Shown: piece by piece, positions 20,699 to 31,884 of the stretch
How the letters are laid out: each line of letters opens with the position of its first letter
How positions within the stretch are numbered: the first letter of the stretch is position 1
From: Allomyces macrogynus ATCC 38327
Taxonomy: Eukaryota > Blastocladiomycota > Blastocladiomycetes > Blastocladiales > Blastocladiaceae
Direction: 5' to 3'
Assembly: GCA_000151295.1 (NCBI GenBank)
Contig: GG745330.1
Coordinates: forward strand, 1,016,437-1,080,436
DNA: 64,000 bases
The notes under the pieces: generated by a model
What the model was told of the DNA's origin: nothing
Databases searched by the model: none
The model's input: the letters and a program-made list of their open reading frames with translations, nothing else
Position numbers and translations under genes: made by a program

Positions 20699-23433
20699 TC
20701 AGCTGCTCTCCTTTTGGTAGTCGGGGACAATGATTTTGATGAACGCAGTCCAGTCAATGACGCGGCCCTTGTACGTGCTCTTGTCGCTCGCCGACGTCAG
20801 GACCCAGTCGGCCTTGTTTGGGTCCGACACGATTATGCCCTTGCCATACTAGAGAATCGAGCCAGCGGTCAGTCCCTCGTCCAAATCGGTCGGACGCAAT
20901 CAAGTGCCGTGCCTCATGCGTACTTTTTGCACCAGCAGCTCGGCGTTTTCCATGCGGAACACACGTGCCGCGTTTTCTTCCCGGAACGCGTCGGTAATGC
21001 AGAGGGTTTTCCCTGGTCAGGAAGACCGTCAGCCATTTGCGATGCTTGGTCAAGCACAAATTAACAACGTGAAACGGACCCTTGAACGGCGTGTTAAAGT
21101 ACCGGACGCCGTGTTTCGGTTCGACGGGCAAAAACTTGCCCGCCTTGACGCTGTCGTAGACCCACTGCACGTCGAAGACGAGAAACCTATGCGACAATGC
21201 GGCGGCGAGCGTCTTGATCTACAGCGACGATGCCAAAACGAGTGAGCAGCTGGTCGCAGCGATAATACCGGCACACCGAAAAAGAAGAGAGCAGTTGCAA
21301 CGCCATACCGTTCGAGAATTGGGCGGTGTCAGGACATGAGTGATGGAATAGTCGAACTCGTCGCTCTCGTGCTTGACGCCGCCGTTCAAGTCGAGAATGT
21401 GTTGCGACAAGGTCTAGACGAAGGCCGTCGGTCAGCTCCACCATGACCGATATCCTCGGCTCCAAGACTGAGTCCGCACCTCCTTGAGTTTTGGATGAAA
21501 CCCGGGCAGCGACTCCCGGAACCCACTGAACGTCACAACAGTGCTCTTGGGGATCACGCCGAGCCGCGGCGAGACGCTCGGGACGGCGCCAGCACGGGTG
21601 GTCAAGGTCGTCGACTGTCCCAGGCGAGGCGCTGCCGGCGTCGTAGGCATGCGAAACTCGGACCGGCCAGTAACCGATATGGAGTCGAGGGCGCGCCGCT
21701 TGGCGATCGGGTCCGGGGCTCGGAACCCGTCGCCGACGGTCGACATGGCGCCAGCCTTGCGCTTGTTGCCGATACCGAGCCGCTCGAGCGTGGAGAAGAT
21801 GTGCTCGGACGTTGACATGATGCTGCTCGGGCCGCGCGTTTTGGGGATCGCAAACGGGAGGCCTCTAGCGGAATCGATTAGGGTTGGAATCAGCGGGGGG
21901 TTGGTTATTCGAGACGCGGCGCGGATGAGACCGTACTTTTGCAGCTTCATTATGGCGTCGTTTCGAACACCCATGTCGTCCTCCTCGGCAGCCGGCAGCA
22001 ACATGCCTCGACTCGGTTCACCGCGCGCTGCCGATTCCGCCGCGCCGGTCGCGCCGCCTCCTGCAGCGGCCGCGGTCTCGAACTCGGCAATGCGCTTGCG
22101 CGCGGTCTCGAGTTCCTGGTCGAGGTGCCGGTTCTTGCCCTGCAGCTCGTCCATGGTGTTGTGGAGCAGCTCGATGCTCTCGAGTTGCGTCTTGTACTTG
22201 CTTTGCTCTTCGCGCAGCTGGTCCTCGAGGCCGCTGCGCTGCACGCCGGAATCCTCGAGCAAACTGCTCACGCGAATGAGCTCAAGGTCCTTGCTCTCGA
22301 TCTGCTGTGTGAGCGTGGCCATTTCGTCTTGCGCGTTGCGCGCAAACGATTCGAGTTCGGCCATGGCCTTGGTCTGTTCGGCGAGCTTCTGGATGCGCCC
22401 CTCGTGCCGAGCGACTTGGTTTATGAGACTAGGTACATTAATCGACGGAGGTTGGTCAGGATGATTGAACGAGAGAGCATGTGCGCCAATGCAAGCGAGG
22501 CATGTACTTTTCACGCTCGTAGACCAGGCTTGTGTGCTCGCCCGTGAGCCGCTGAACCTCCTCCTCCAAATCGCGCGTCATGTCGGCCTTACGGGCCAAG
22601 TCCTCTTGCAAGACATCGATCTCGGCCGACCGCACGCGCAGCCGCTGTTCCGCGTCCTCGGCCTGCGCAATCGCCTGGTCGCGCTCCGACTCGAGGTCCT
22701 GCAGCTGCGACGCCGCGGCCGTGAGCTGGTCGGCCAATTGCTCCACCTGGTCATCCTTGGCAGCGAGTTCCTCGCTCGCGTGCTGCGCGAGTTCAGCGAG
22801 CGTCGCGATTTTCGTGTCGCGGTCCTGCATCTCCTCTTCGAGCTTGTGCACGGCAGCGACGAGCGCGTCGCGATCGGCGACCGCCTGCGCCAAGCGCACC
22901 TCGAGCGATGCGAATTCGGCGGCGAGATGGTGCGTGTGCGCCTTGGACTTGGCCAGTCGTGTGTTTTGCTGCGAGACAAAGACGCGCAGGTCGTCAAGCA
23001 CTTGCCGCTGGATTGCGTCAAGGTCGGCCACGACGTGCGCGATGCGGTTGGCGCCCGACGCGGATGGGCCGGCGGTCGCGGTCGCGGTAGCAGCGCCGGC
23101 CGCGGGGCCATTATCGTGCGGTGCGCCGGTGTCGTCCATGTCCATGTCGGCAGCGAGGTCGGCAGGTTGCCGCAGCCGCAGCGTGTCGGAGCCGGCGCCG
23201 GCGGGCACAGCTGGCATGGAAAGCGTGCGCTTGGGGCCTGCCATCATTGGCATACTTGGCCGAGCAGCGGTGGCGGTGACAGGTGCGGTTGCCGTGGCCG
23301 AGTGTAAGACCAGTTTGGGCGGTCTCAGGGGCGGGATGCTGTTGTTGCGCTTGGGGCCGCTGCTGTTGCTGTTGCCGTTGCCGTGGGTGTTGCTGCTGCT
23401 GGTACCGGCACGGGCGCCGGTTTTCTTGGCCAT
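20699..23433 (-). CDS. Coiled-coil protein with C-terminal tandem BRCT domains
   Basis: Seven exons on the minus strand: 22508-23433, 21937-22428, 21480-21864, 21309-21413, 21080-21218, 20924-21012, 20699-20848; phases close at 761 residues. Residues 1-135 are disordered and basic. About 140-475 is a long heptad coiled coil (for example ELAAKDDQVEQLADQL and RNAQDEMATLTQQIESKDLE). A linker with KRKAG and KRRAL clusters could be a nuclear signal. Then come two BRCT repeats: the first starts TVVTFSGFRES and ends FLVFDVQWVYDSVKAGKFLP with the hallmark tryptophan; the second starts KTLCITDAF and ends near GRVIDWTAFI. Tandem BRCTs usually bind phosphopeptides in DNA-damage or mitotic signalling. 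I do not recognise an orthologue with this order. The intron at 21865-21936 is a multiple of three (72 bp) and could be retained. Confidence 0.75.
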
Positions 23434-23776
23434 GGTCTCTCGGTCGCCGTCAACGGTGGCAAGGAGCTGGTCGACTGGGCATGCCTGTGCCTTTTGACGT
23501 GCGTCACGCGATCTTCGGACGCGGCCAGGTCATCGCGCTGCCAACGGGCGGACGACCTGCATCGAGTCACACTCTCTGTGTCGCGCAATGGCTGTGGCAC
23601 GGCGCGCACGTGCCGCGTCCACCGCAAGCGCCTCGCAGCCTGGCTGACCCGCGCCCGTCTCTCGTCTGCGCGCCGCTGGCCACCTTCTCTCCCCGCACAG
23701 ACTGCGCGCGTGCAGCTGCAACCGGCCCGCGACTGCCACGACCTCCAGCACCTCCTCCACCGCACCAACCAGCACC
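23434..23776. promoter_or_regulatory. Bidirectional promoter region, BRCT protein / E2
   Basis: About 340 bp between divergent start codons. The right half is CCA- and C-rich leader of the E2 gene. No TATA element stands out. Confidence 0.45.
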
Positions 23777-24518
23777 ATGGCCCTGCGTCGCATCCAAAAG
23801 GAGCTCACCGACCTCGTCAACAACCCGATCCCGGGCGTCTCGGCCGCGCCGCGCACCGACGACGACCTGCTGCAGTGGCGCGGGTCGATTGCCGGCCCCG
23901 TACGCGTCTTGGTTCCTCCGAAACACTGCACGCGCGACGCGTGTTCCCTGCCCGAGCTGACCGTTTGCGCACGCGCGCAAACGCGTCCATCTGACTGTTT
24001 CCAGGCCGGAAGTCCCTACGAGGGCGGTGTCTTCAAGTTCGACATTGTCTTCACTATCGATTACCCGTTCAAGCCGCCGACCGTCAAGGTGCGTGTGTTA
24101 CTGATCGGTAACTGCGGGCCGCCGCATTGACCAGTCGACTTGCATTGCATCGCACCGCACCGTGTCTCCATCCAGTTCTCGACCAAGATCTACCATCCGA
24201 ACATTGGCGACGACGGCGGTATCTGCATGGGTCTGCTCAAGAGCGAGGCATGGAAGCCGTCCACCAAGACGGTCGACAGTACGTGTTGTGTGACAGTCGT
24301 GAACCTTGATCACACTCGTACCAGCAGGTCGCGGCGATGGACCCTGTTCGCTCACTCTCGTTTGCTCCGACCTAGTCCTCAACACGCTCGTCAACCTCTT
24401 CTCCGAGCCCAACCCGGACGACCCGCTCTCGACCGTCATTGCCGAGGAGTACCGGTCGAACCGCGCCGAGTTTAACGCTAAGGCGCGCCAGTGGGTCGCC
24501 ACCTACGCCAAGCCGTAA
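23777..24518 (+). CDS. Ubiquitin-conjugating enzyme E2, Ubc4/UBE2D type
   Basis: Four exons: 23777-23899, 24005-24088, 24176-24278, 24376-24518; 150 residues, the usual size for a UBC fold alone. It opens MALRRIQKELTDLVNNP, like Ubc4. SPYEGGVFKF and DYPFKPPTVK form the central sheet and Pro-rich loop, and YHPNIGDDGGICMGLL holds the HPN motif and the catalytic cysteine. EPNPDDPL and the C-terminal helix ARQWVATYAK complete the fold. It accepts ubiquitin from E1 as a thioester and passes it on with RING or HECT ligases. The cysteine context CMGLLKSEAWKPSTKT differs from classic CLDILRSQWSPALT, so it may be a sister group rather than Ubc4 itself. Confidence 0.92.
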
Positions 24519-25027
24519 ACGCGCTTGCGGGCAGACGGTGGCGTGAGCAGAGGGGGGGGCGAGCACCCGGCATTTCGTCCTCGCTCATCGAGGGGGATAG
24601 TCTTGTGTCGATATCATTGAATCGTTGGAGTTTTTGTTGGGCGGGCTCTGCGTTCAAGAAACGCAACGTCACGATCGAGGTTCGAAACGCGGTTCTGCAA
24701 GCCACACGTGACACTTCACCGCAGGGACTGAGCGTGGTGGACACTGCCCGCTGGTTTGCCCAGCTGGGCGAAGGCCTGCGTGGGCACTAGCAACTTCTCC
24801 AGCTTGCAACCAGCACTCCCAAGCTCCTGCAATCTTCTTCCATTCTCTCGTCGGCATGGCGTCCCTGCTCGCGACGACTTCCTGCACCCACCTGCGCTGG
24901 ACCTGATCGACACCGCTGCCCGGCAAGCCAGCTTCGACCCATCCATTTCAGCTCGCGACCAGCACCGTCACACCAACCTGACCAGCACCGTAACCACCAA
25001 GCGACCATTCATCGAGGCCTGCCGAGA
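24519..25027. other. Intergenic region, E2 / CSC1
   Basis: About 510 bp with a 3' UTR-like start and a CCA-rich leader before the CSC1 ATG. I see no gene. Confidence 0.45.
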
Positions 25028-28000
25028 ATGCCGGACGTTTCGGCCCGCCTCGTCCCCGGGGACTCGCCCTCGCAGGCCGAGCGCTCGCAGGGTACGGTAC
25101 CCGCAGATCGATGCCCTGCCGCAACCAGGGGGAAGGGACCACCGACCCGCTCGAGTGCCTGTTCGCTCACGATGGCACTCAATCGAGAACAGATATTCTG
25201 GCCCAGCTTGCGTTTACGATGGGCCTGTTCCCGGTCCTGATTGCCGCCTTCTGCGCCATCCATTACTGGCGCCCGTTTGAGCGCATCTACTTTCCCGACG
25301 ATCCATCGCGCCGGTGCGTACCTGACGATGCTCATCGAACGCTGGGCGATACTTTATTGGTGGTCGCTCTGCTGCTTTCCCTGCCATTGACAATTGACCG
25401 AGGCTAGGACGACGCTGCGGCGCAATGGGCTCCCGACCAGGAGGATATCGTCGCGGTCACCGTGGGTCTGGGTCAAGGCCATTTGGAACTCGACCATGGA
25501 AGACGTGCTGCAGGAGTGTGGTGCCGATGGAGCGCTGGTACATTTGCGTGACCTAGTGCCTCTGATGTGACCATTTTGCTGACTGGAATCGCATCGACAA
25601 CAGGTGTTTTGCGCCGTCGAGTTTGGCATCAAGCTGTTCGTGACGTGCTCGGTCGTTGGCATCCTGGGTTCGGTTTATTTTCTGGTCGCTGACCGTCTAC
25701 GCTTGCCAAGAAACGGGACCTAATCGCCGTCGTTATGTAGCCGTCCTGCCCGTCCACATTCGCCACGTCAACTCGCAGCCGACGGGCCGCACCGAGCTCT
25801 ACACGATCGACAATATTCCCAACGGGTCGAGAGCGCTCTTCGTCCACCTCGCCGCCACGTGGTTCATTGCGCTCGCTTTCTACTACCTGCTCTACACGAC
25901 CTACCACAAGGTGCTCGCCATCAAGAACCGGTACATGCTATTTACTGGCCCGTCGTCGCGCACGATCCTCGTTGACGGCATTTCCGACGACTTGACGGAA
26001 ACCGAACTTCATATCTATTTCGAGTCGCTCGGGATCGGGCCTGTCGAGAAGGTGGTCATCTTGCGGCACTCGGACGAGCTGCTCAATGCGATTTCCGAGC
26101 GGTGGAAGTGGCTGCTGCGCGCCGAGCGGATCGCCACGGAAATCGACGACGGCGCCGAATACCTGCGCGAGTTGCGCGACAGCATGGCGACCACCAATTT
26201 ACCGAGCCCGAGGGCGACTGAGGCGACCATTTTCCTCGCGCACCAGGCACGGCTCATGGAACTGCCGCGGCAGTCGTTTACGAAGCGGCTGCGGTGGTTT
26301 TTCATGTCATCTGGCGAGCGGCTGCAGCATGCCAAGGACCGGTTCCGCGAGGCCGACGACCGCGTGCAGGCGCTGCGCCGCGACTTTGTGCGGCACAGCA
26401 AGCGCGTGCCCTCGGCCTACGTCATGTTCCGGCACCCGGTCTCGGAAAGTATTGCGACGCAGGCCATGGTGCACGGGTCGCTCACGGAAATGCGCGTCGT
26501 GCGCGCACCGCCGCCCGCCGAGGTCCGGTTCCACAACTTGTCGATCCAACCGGTGATCGCGTCGGCACGGTTCGTGCTCGTCGCCGCGGCCATGTTCTTC
26601 CTGATATTTTTCTGGGCCGTGCCGATCGGTGCCGTCTCGTCTCTGCTCTCGCTCGAGGAACTCGTGCGGATTTTGCCGGGCCTGCAGGTCGTGCTCGACC
26701 AGTCGCCCGTGTTGACCAAGTTCATTCAGCAAGTTCTGCCGACGCTCGCCGTGACCATTTTCCTGTCGCTGTTGCCCGTGATCCTCGACATTCTCGGTCG
26801 CATCCGTGGGTTCCGGTCGATTTCCGAGAACAACCTGTTTGTGTTCACGGCCTACTTTTACTTTCAGCTGTTCAACGTGCTGCTCGTCTTCACGATTGCG
26901 GGGACCGTGTTCAAGGCGTTCGAGGACATTCTCGACCGACCGAGCAGTTTACCCGAGTTGCTCGCGCGGTCACTGCCCAAAGTCTCACCGTTTTTCGTGA
27001 ACCTCGTGATGCTGCATACGTTTGTCCTGATCCCGCTCGTGCTGCTGCAAATTGGCGCCACGATTGTCGACGGGTTTCTGAGACCGCCCGCGACCCCGCG
27101 CGAGCATTTTTTGGCGCGCAAGCGGCAAGTGTGGAAGTTTTTCGAGTTTGCGCCGACGGTGCTGATCATGGTGATTGGGCTCGTCTACTCGCTCGTGGTC
27201 CCGCTGATCCTACCGTTCTGCCTCGTCTACACGGTGATTGCGTGGGGCGTCTGGCGGTACCGGCTGCTCTACCAGGTGAGCGTCTCGGAGACGCAGGGCA
27301 AGTTCTGGATCGAGTTTGTGCGCATGGTGCACTACGGGCTCACGATTTTCGTGCTGCTCATGATCGGTACGTTCACGTGCAATTGCTTGGCTACGCTTCC
27401 CACTCCCGAAACTGACCACCGCGTTCACGGATCAACCAGGCATTCTCTCGCTCAAGAAATTCTACTGGTCCTTCTTCCTGATCCCGCTGCTCGGCATCAT
27501 TGGGCTCGGGTGGTACTGGATCACCTACATGGAGCAGCGCGTCGCCAATGTCCCGCTCGACGTCTGGCGCGAGTGGCGCGGCGACACGATCACGGAAGAG
27601 GCCGACGATATCGACGGTTTCTGCCAAGGGATCCATGGCATCGACCGCCTGCCGATCAGGTTCGGTTACGATAATGTGCTCGTGCACGGCGTTCTTCCGA
27701 CACCCTGGCTGCCGGGCGAACTCACGCCGCCGCGCGTCAACACGCCCGAGTCCGGGTCCAACACGTCGTCGGCCGGATCGTTGCCGAGAGCGCTCGTCGG
27801 GATCAAGGTCGAGAGCCCGCCCGTGGGGCCACGGAGCGCGGGGCCGACGCCCGCGAGTGCTGCGCGGTTGGGACGGCGGCCGTTGAGTGCGGGGCCGGAT
27901 GAGGAGGAGATTGGGATGGGAATCGACGATGGTGGGACGACGCCCGTGCCGTCGACGGCCAACGACGAGGCGAGCGTGCTGCGGAGCGCGGCCGGGTCCA

Positions 28001-28029
28001 AATACGGATCCGCGGCCGAGTTGGTGTAG
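25028..28029 (+). CDS. CSC1: CSC1/OSCA/TMEM63-type mechanically or osmotically gated cation channel
   Basis: Six exons: 25028-25091, 25193-25313, 25408-25537, 25604-25667, 25741-27366, 27440-28029; 864 residues. The first membrane segment, LAFTMGLFPVLIAAFCAIHYWRPF (in two pieces of the family pattern), is followed by EDVLQECGADGALVFCAVEF, equivalent to the conserved GLDAYFFLRF region. Then come FVHLAATWFIALAFYYLLY and the cytosolic RRM-like domain starting SSRTILVDGIS. A coiled insert follows, then the RSN1_7TM pore block from about residue 290 (FWAVPIGAVSSL, FRSISENNLFVFTAYFYFQL, LIPLLGIIGLGWYW). The tail is disordered. These channels conduct calcium and other cations on membrane tension or hyperosmotic shock. 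The start is set by the ATG at 25028; the first exon is short and the least certain. Confidence 0.88.
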
Positions 28030-28794
28030 GCGTAGAGAGCGCAGTTTTGGCGTGCGATGGGGTCGAGTTTGGTCGTGTTGTTTTGTTACCAGTTTAATCG
28101 ATATACATTTTACCAAGTCTGCAGCACCGCTTCCCATTCCCCGAAGAGTACCTACGCTCAGCCCCTGATCGTGCGGCACTGCAATATTTACGTGGACGCT
28201 TGTCGGCTCAGAGAGAAGATTATAGAGGCCACATTTCTCGGTGATCATCATCACAGCGAGTCGGCAACAGATCATTTCCTCTTCATCGCCCCTGCACGAC
28301 CACGGGGCCGGCCGCCGGCACAGCGACGAGTGCGCGCAAGCACTGCAAGAAGTGGGCCGGGGCCGTCGTCGCCGCCGTCGTGACGCTTGCGTTTGCCAGC
28401 GTTGCCCGGCCGAAAGCGGGCCGCGATGCGCGACAAGACGGTGATGGCTTCGGGCGCCAGCAGCAACGGGTCACTTGAACCGACGTGACCGCGTCAGAAC
28501 CAAGTGCGAACGCGATCTGCAACGTTGCTCGTTCGATCCCTGCCGACGCGCCCTTCGTTGCCTCGTCGATCCTCGACGATCTGGGCCAAGCACCCGTCGC
28601 ACTGTCCGCGCCGCGCCGTGGGGAAACGTCACGTCGAATCCCAGGCCCGGTTCCCGACGAGGCCGTCCGTCGTCCGCGCTCCATCGGCCACCAACCGACC
28701 GGTGAATGAAGCCCGCTCGTCGTCCCCGCCTCCAGCTCCGAATTCGGATCGGCTTGTCCATCACTTTACCACGGCACCGCCACCATCTACCGCC
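28030..28794. other. Intergenic region, CSC1 / SPX-EXS gene
   Basis: About 765 bp. The first 200 bp are AT-richer (GTTTTGTTACC, ATATACATTT) and look like a 3' UTR. The rest is GC-rich with shadow frames and ends in a CCA-rich leader. No gene is supported. Confidence 0.45.
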
Positions 28795-31681
28795 ATGAAG
28801 TTTGCCAAGACAATCCTGCACAAGATGACGCCCGAGTGGGCCGACAAGTACATTGACTACAAGCGACTCAAGAAGATCATTTCGCACCGCTGTGCGATCA
28901 CGGCAGTCGTCGACGGCCCAGGCAGCGCCGGCGACGGTGCGGCGAAACTAGCCACGCCCGTGCACTCTGGGTCCGGGTCGGGTCACGACGACGAGAACGA
29001 TGACCACGACGACCCACGCCAAAAGGGGAATCGTGCGGCACTCTACGTGCGCGACGCCGGATCCCGGTCGCCGCCGCTGCACCGATCGGCCATGTCGCAT
29101 TCGGTCTCGACGCCGGTCACAGCCGCCGACCGCCGTGCGCGCCGCCCGTTCTTGCACGAGGATTCGTCCGTGTCTGCTGGGTCGGCAAGGGACGCGGCAT
29201 CCGGTGAGTGTGCGCGGTCTCTATCGCGCGATCGACCGCAACCTGGTATAGGGTCTTGAGCTGGGAACCGCTTTTGGGTGGTGGACAATGTCTGATTCGG
29301 ACGGGTAAGTATGTAGGGAACTCGTCACCGAGATCACGCAACAGCAACGTCCTGTTACCGCTCGGCGCGGACACCGTGTTTGCGCGCGAGCTCCAGGCCG
29401 AATTGACGAAAGTGTGCGAGTTCGTCGATGGTGCGTGCCTTGTCTACCCGTTCACGTCCGCGCAACGGACCAACTGATTTGGTTGCTGTCCCCTCCTCAC
29501 CACCATAGAGCTCGAGCACGAGGCGGGACTTCAAAAGCTTCGACTCCAACGGATCGTTCAAAATGGGTTCGCCGGTTGCTCAGCCAAAAAGCTCACGTAT
29601 CCGTGTCGAATTCTGACCGCATCAATTTGTTGCTCTTCAGCACGAGCTACGACTATGACAAGCGCAAGCTCAAGACGGCATTCCTCCAGCACTACCGCTA
29701 CCTCGAACTGATCAAGGGCTTCAAGACAATCAACCGCCAGGGCTTTGCCAAGATTGTCAAGAAATATGACAAAGCCTCAGGTCACCACGCGCTCGACTAC
29801 TTTGTCCGAAATGGGCTCCGGGCCACGACTTTGGATCACGAAGAGGGCATAGCAGAAATGATGGCCGACTGCGTGGTGCGTTTGTCTTGCATTTCAATGA
29901 AAAGAATGGATCAACTTCACTGGCTCACGCACAACTTGATTTATTTGATCTGGCAGCATCATTTTAGCGAAAAGTTCACGCAAGGCCAGCGCCGCGCCGC
30001 GCTCGCCTTTTTGCGCGGCCCGAACAACACGCCGAGCGACTACCACGAGACCCCGACGTACCACGCCGCGAGCGCATCAATGGCTGCTGCCTCGGGACCG
30101 GCGTCGTGCTGCTGATCCAGTCGAACCTTCGGCACCCGCCCGTGACCGAGGACCAGTGGCTCATGGAGGCTGCCTACTTGGCTATGCTCGCGATGATGGT
30201 CGCGTCGGCTATGGGCCAGTTTGTGTTCGACCGCGTGCGCATCAACCACCACCTGATTCTCGACTATGAGACCCCAACGCAGTACTTGTCGTGGCTGCAG
30301 CTGCTCAATTTCCCATGCGCGCTGTTTTTCGTCTGGGCTGCGTGTCGTGCGGCCTGGGGCCGGGTCGAGGAACTGATCATTGTGCAGACTGTCAGCCTGG
30401 TCGTTGTATTCGCGCTGCCGACGGCACTCTTCCACGGCGACTTCCGGTGGTGGCTCGTGAAGCGGATCGGTCGCATTATTGCGGCGCCGTTCTTCTCGGT
30501 CAAGTTTCCGGACGTGTTCATTGCCGACCTCATGACGTCGCTGTCGTTTTCGTTTGGTGGTGCCCTTGTGGGGCTGCACCATGCAACGGTGGGCGGTGGG
30601 TGCACTCGCCGACGTAGACGACGATGACGACGATACCGTTCATGCCCTGTGCTCCAAATCACCCTCGGTTGTCGCGCTGGGGCTCGTCTTTGCGCTCTTC
30701 CCGTACTGGATCCGGATCCTGCAGTGCGCGCGACGCTGCTACGACTCGCGAGCGTGGGCGCCGCAGATTTACAACCTTGTCAAGTACTTGCTGCAGGCGG
30801 TGTTCCTTATTCTGGCTGCATTCAAGCTCAAGTCGGGTGCGTCTTGCTGCTCTTCGCTTTGGCCGTGATTTGGATTAGGATCACTTGCAAACGTTGGGTA
30901 GGGACGGTGTGGACATTGACGTACTTCGCCGGAACGGTCGCGTCGCTGTACGCTTACGCATGGGACATTTACATGGATTGGGGTCTTGTGCGCGTGATCC
31001 CGGTCGCGCCGCGACGGCCGATTCCTTCAACGGCCCCGATCGATCACCCCATGGACCGGCTGCACCGTGGACCTCAACTGGACGCGGATGACGAGCACCC
31101 CATCCACAACGACCACGACGATCCGATCAAGTCGCCCGGTCTCGCATCGCCCCACGACCCCGACTCACCCGCGAGCGACCACGAGCATCACGACGGCGAA
31201 GTCGAGTCGGCCGACGCCCTTGGCGAAGGTCCCGTGCGCACCTCGCGTTTCTGGTGGCACGCTGCGGTCGTCCCCACCTCATGGCTCGACCGACGGCACG
31301 ACGCGTGGTGGCCCGTGCGTGCGGCCGCGGCGTGGGTCGTTGCGCTCTGGCACCGCACGCTCGTCTTGCGCCACAACCGGCTGTTTTTCTCGACGCGGTT
31401 CTATGCGGTGGTCGTTGTGGCCAACTTGTTTGCACGGTTTGCGTGGACGGCGGTACGTTTGCCGCTGGTCAGTGGAGAGTTTCGAGGACCACGGCGACTG
31501 ACGTTTCGTCGTGGTGTAGACGCTTGTGTGGCCGACGATGCCTGCGCGCATAGTAATTACGCTGGCCGGGGTCGAGCTGACGCGTCGGTTCTTGTGGATG
31601 CTCTTGCGGCTCGACAATGAGCAACGGCACAACTGCGAGCGGCTTCGCGCAACGCGCGAGTCGCGATTGCTCGTGTCGTGA
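28795..31681 (+). CDS. SYG1: SPX-EXS phosphate exporter, XPR1/Syg1 family (one frame break)
   Basis: Eight exons: 28795-29203, 29317-29430, 29509-29566, 29641-29875, 29957-30556, 30618-30836, 30902-31452, 31520-31681. The N-terminus, MKFAKTILHKMTPEWADKYI then DYKRLKKII, is the first SPX helix pair. FARELQAELTKVCEFVD and NRQGFAKIVKKYDKASG finish SPX, including the lysines that bind inositol pyrophosphates. The EXS part contains NHHLILDYE, FRWWLVKRIGRIIAAPF, FADLMTS-like sequence, PYWIRILQCARRCYDSR, YMDWGLVRV and RRFLWMLLRLDNEQRHNCE, matching the family core. XPR1 exports phosphate when cellular inositol pyrophosphates are high. One base appears to be missing at about 30069-30074: restoring it makes all phases close at 782 residues. 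The boundary of exon 2 is the weakest. Confidence 0.86.
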
Positions 31682-31884
31682 ACCATTAGTACATGCCAAA
31701 TCGATTCTATTTGACGTCTTTTGATGTGTTGCGACGCTCCCGCTACGGCCGCGAGCAATGCGACCAAAGTGAGCCTTGAAAATGGCAAGAGAGCATAATC
31801 CATCGGAAAAGAGCACAAGATATATCAACGACTACGATTCCCAGCTTATCGAGCATTTCTCCAAGTCCGCCTGCACCGACCTCC

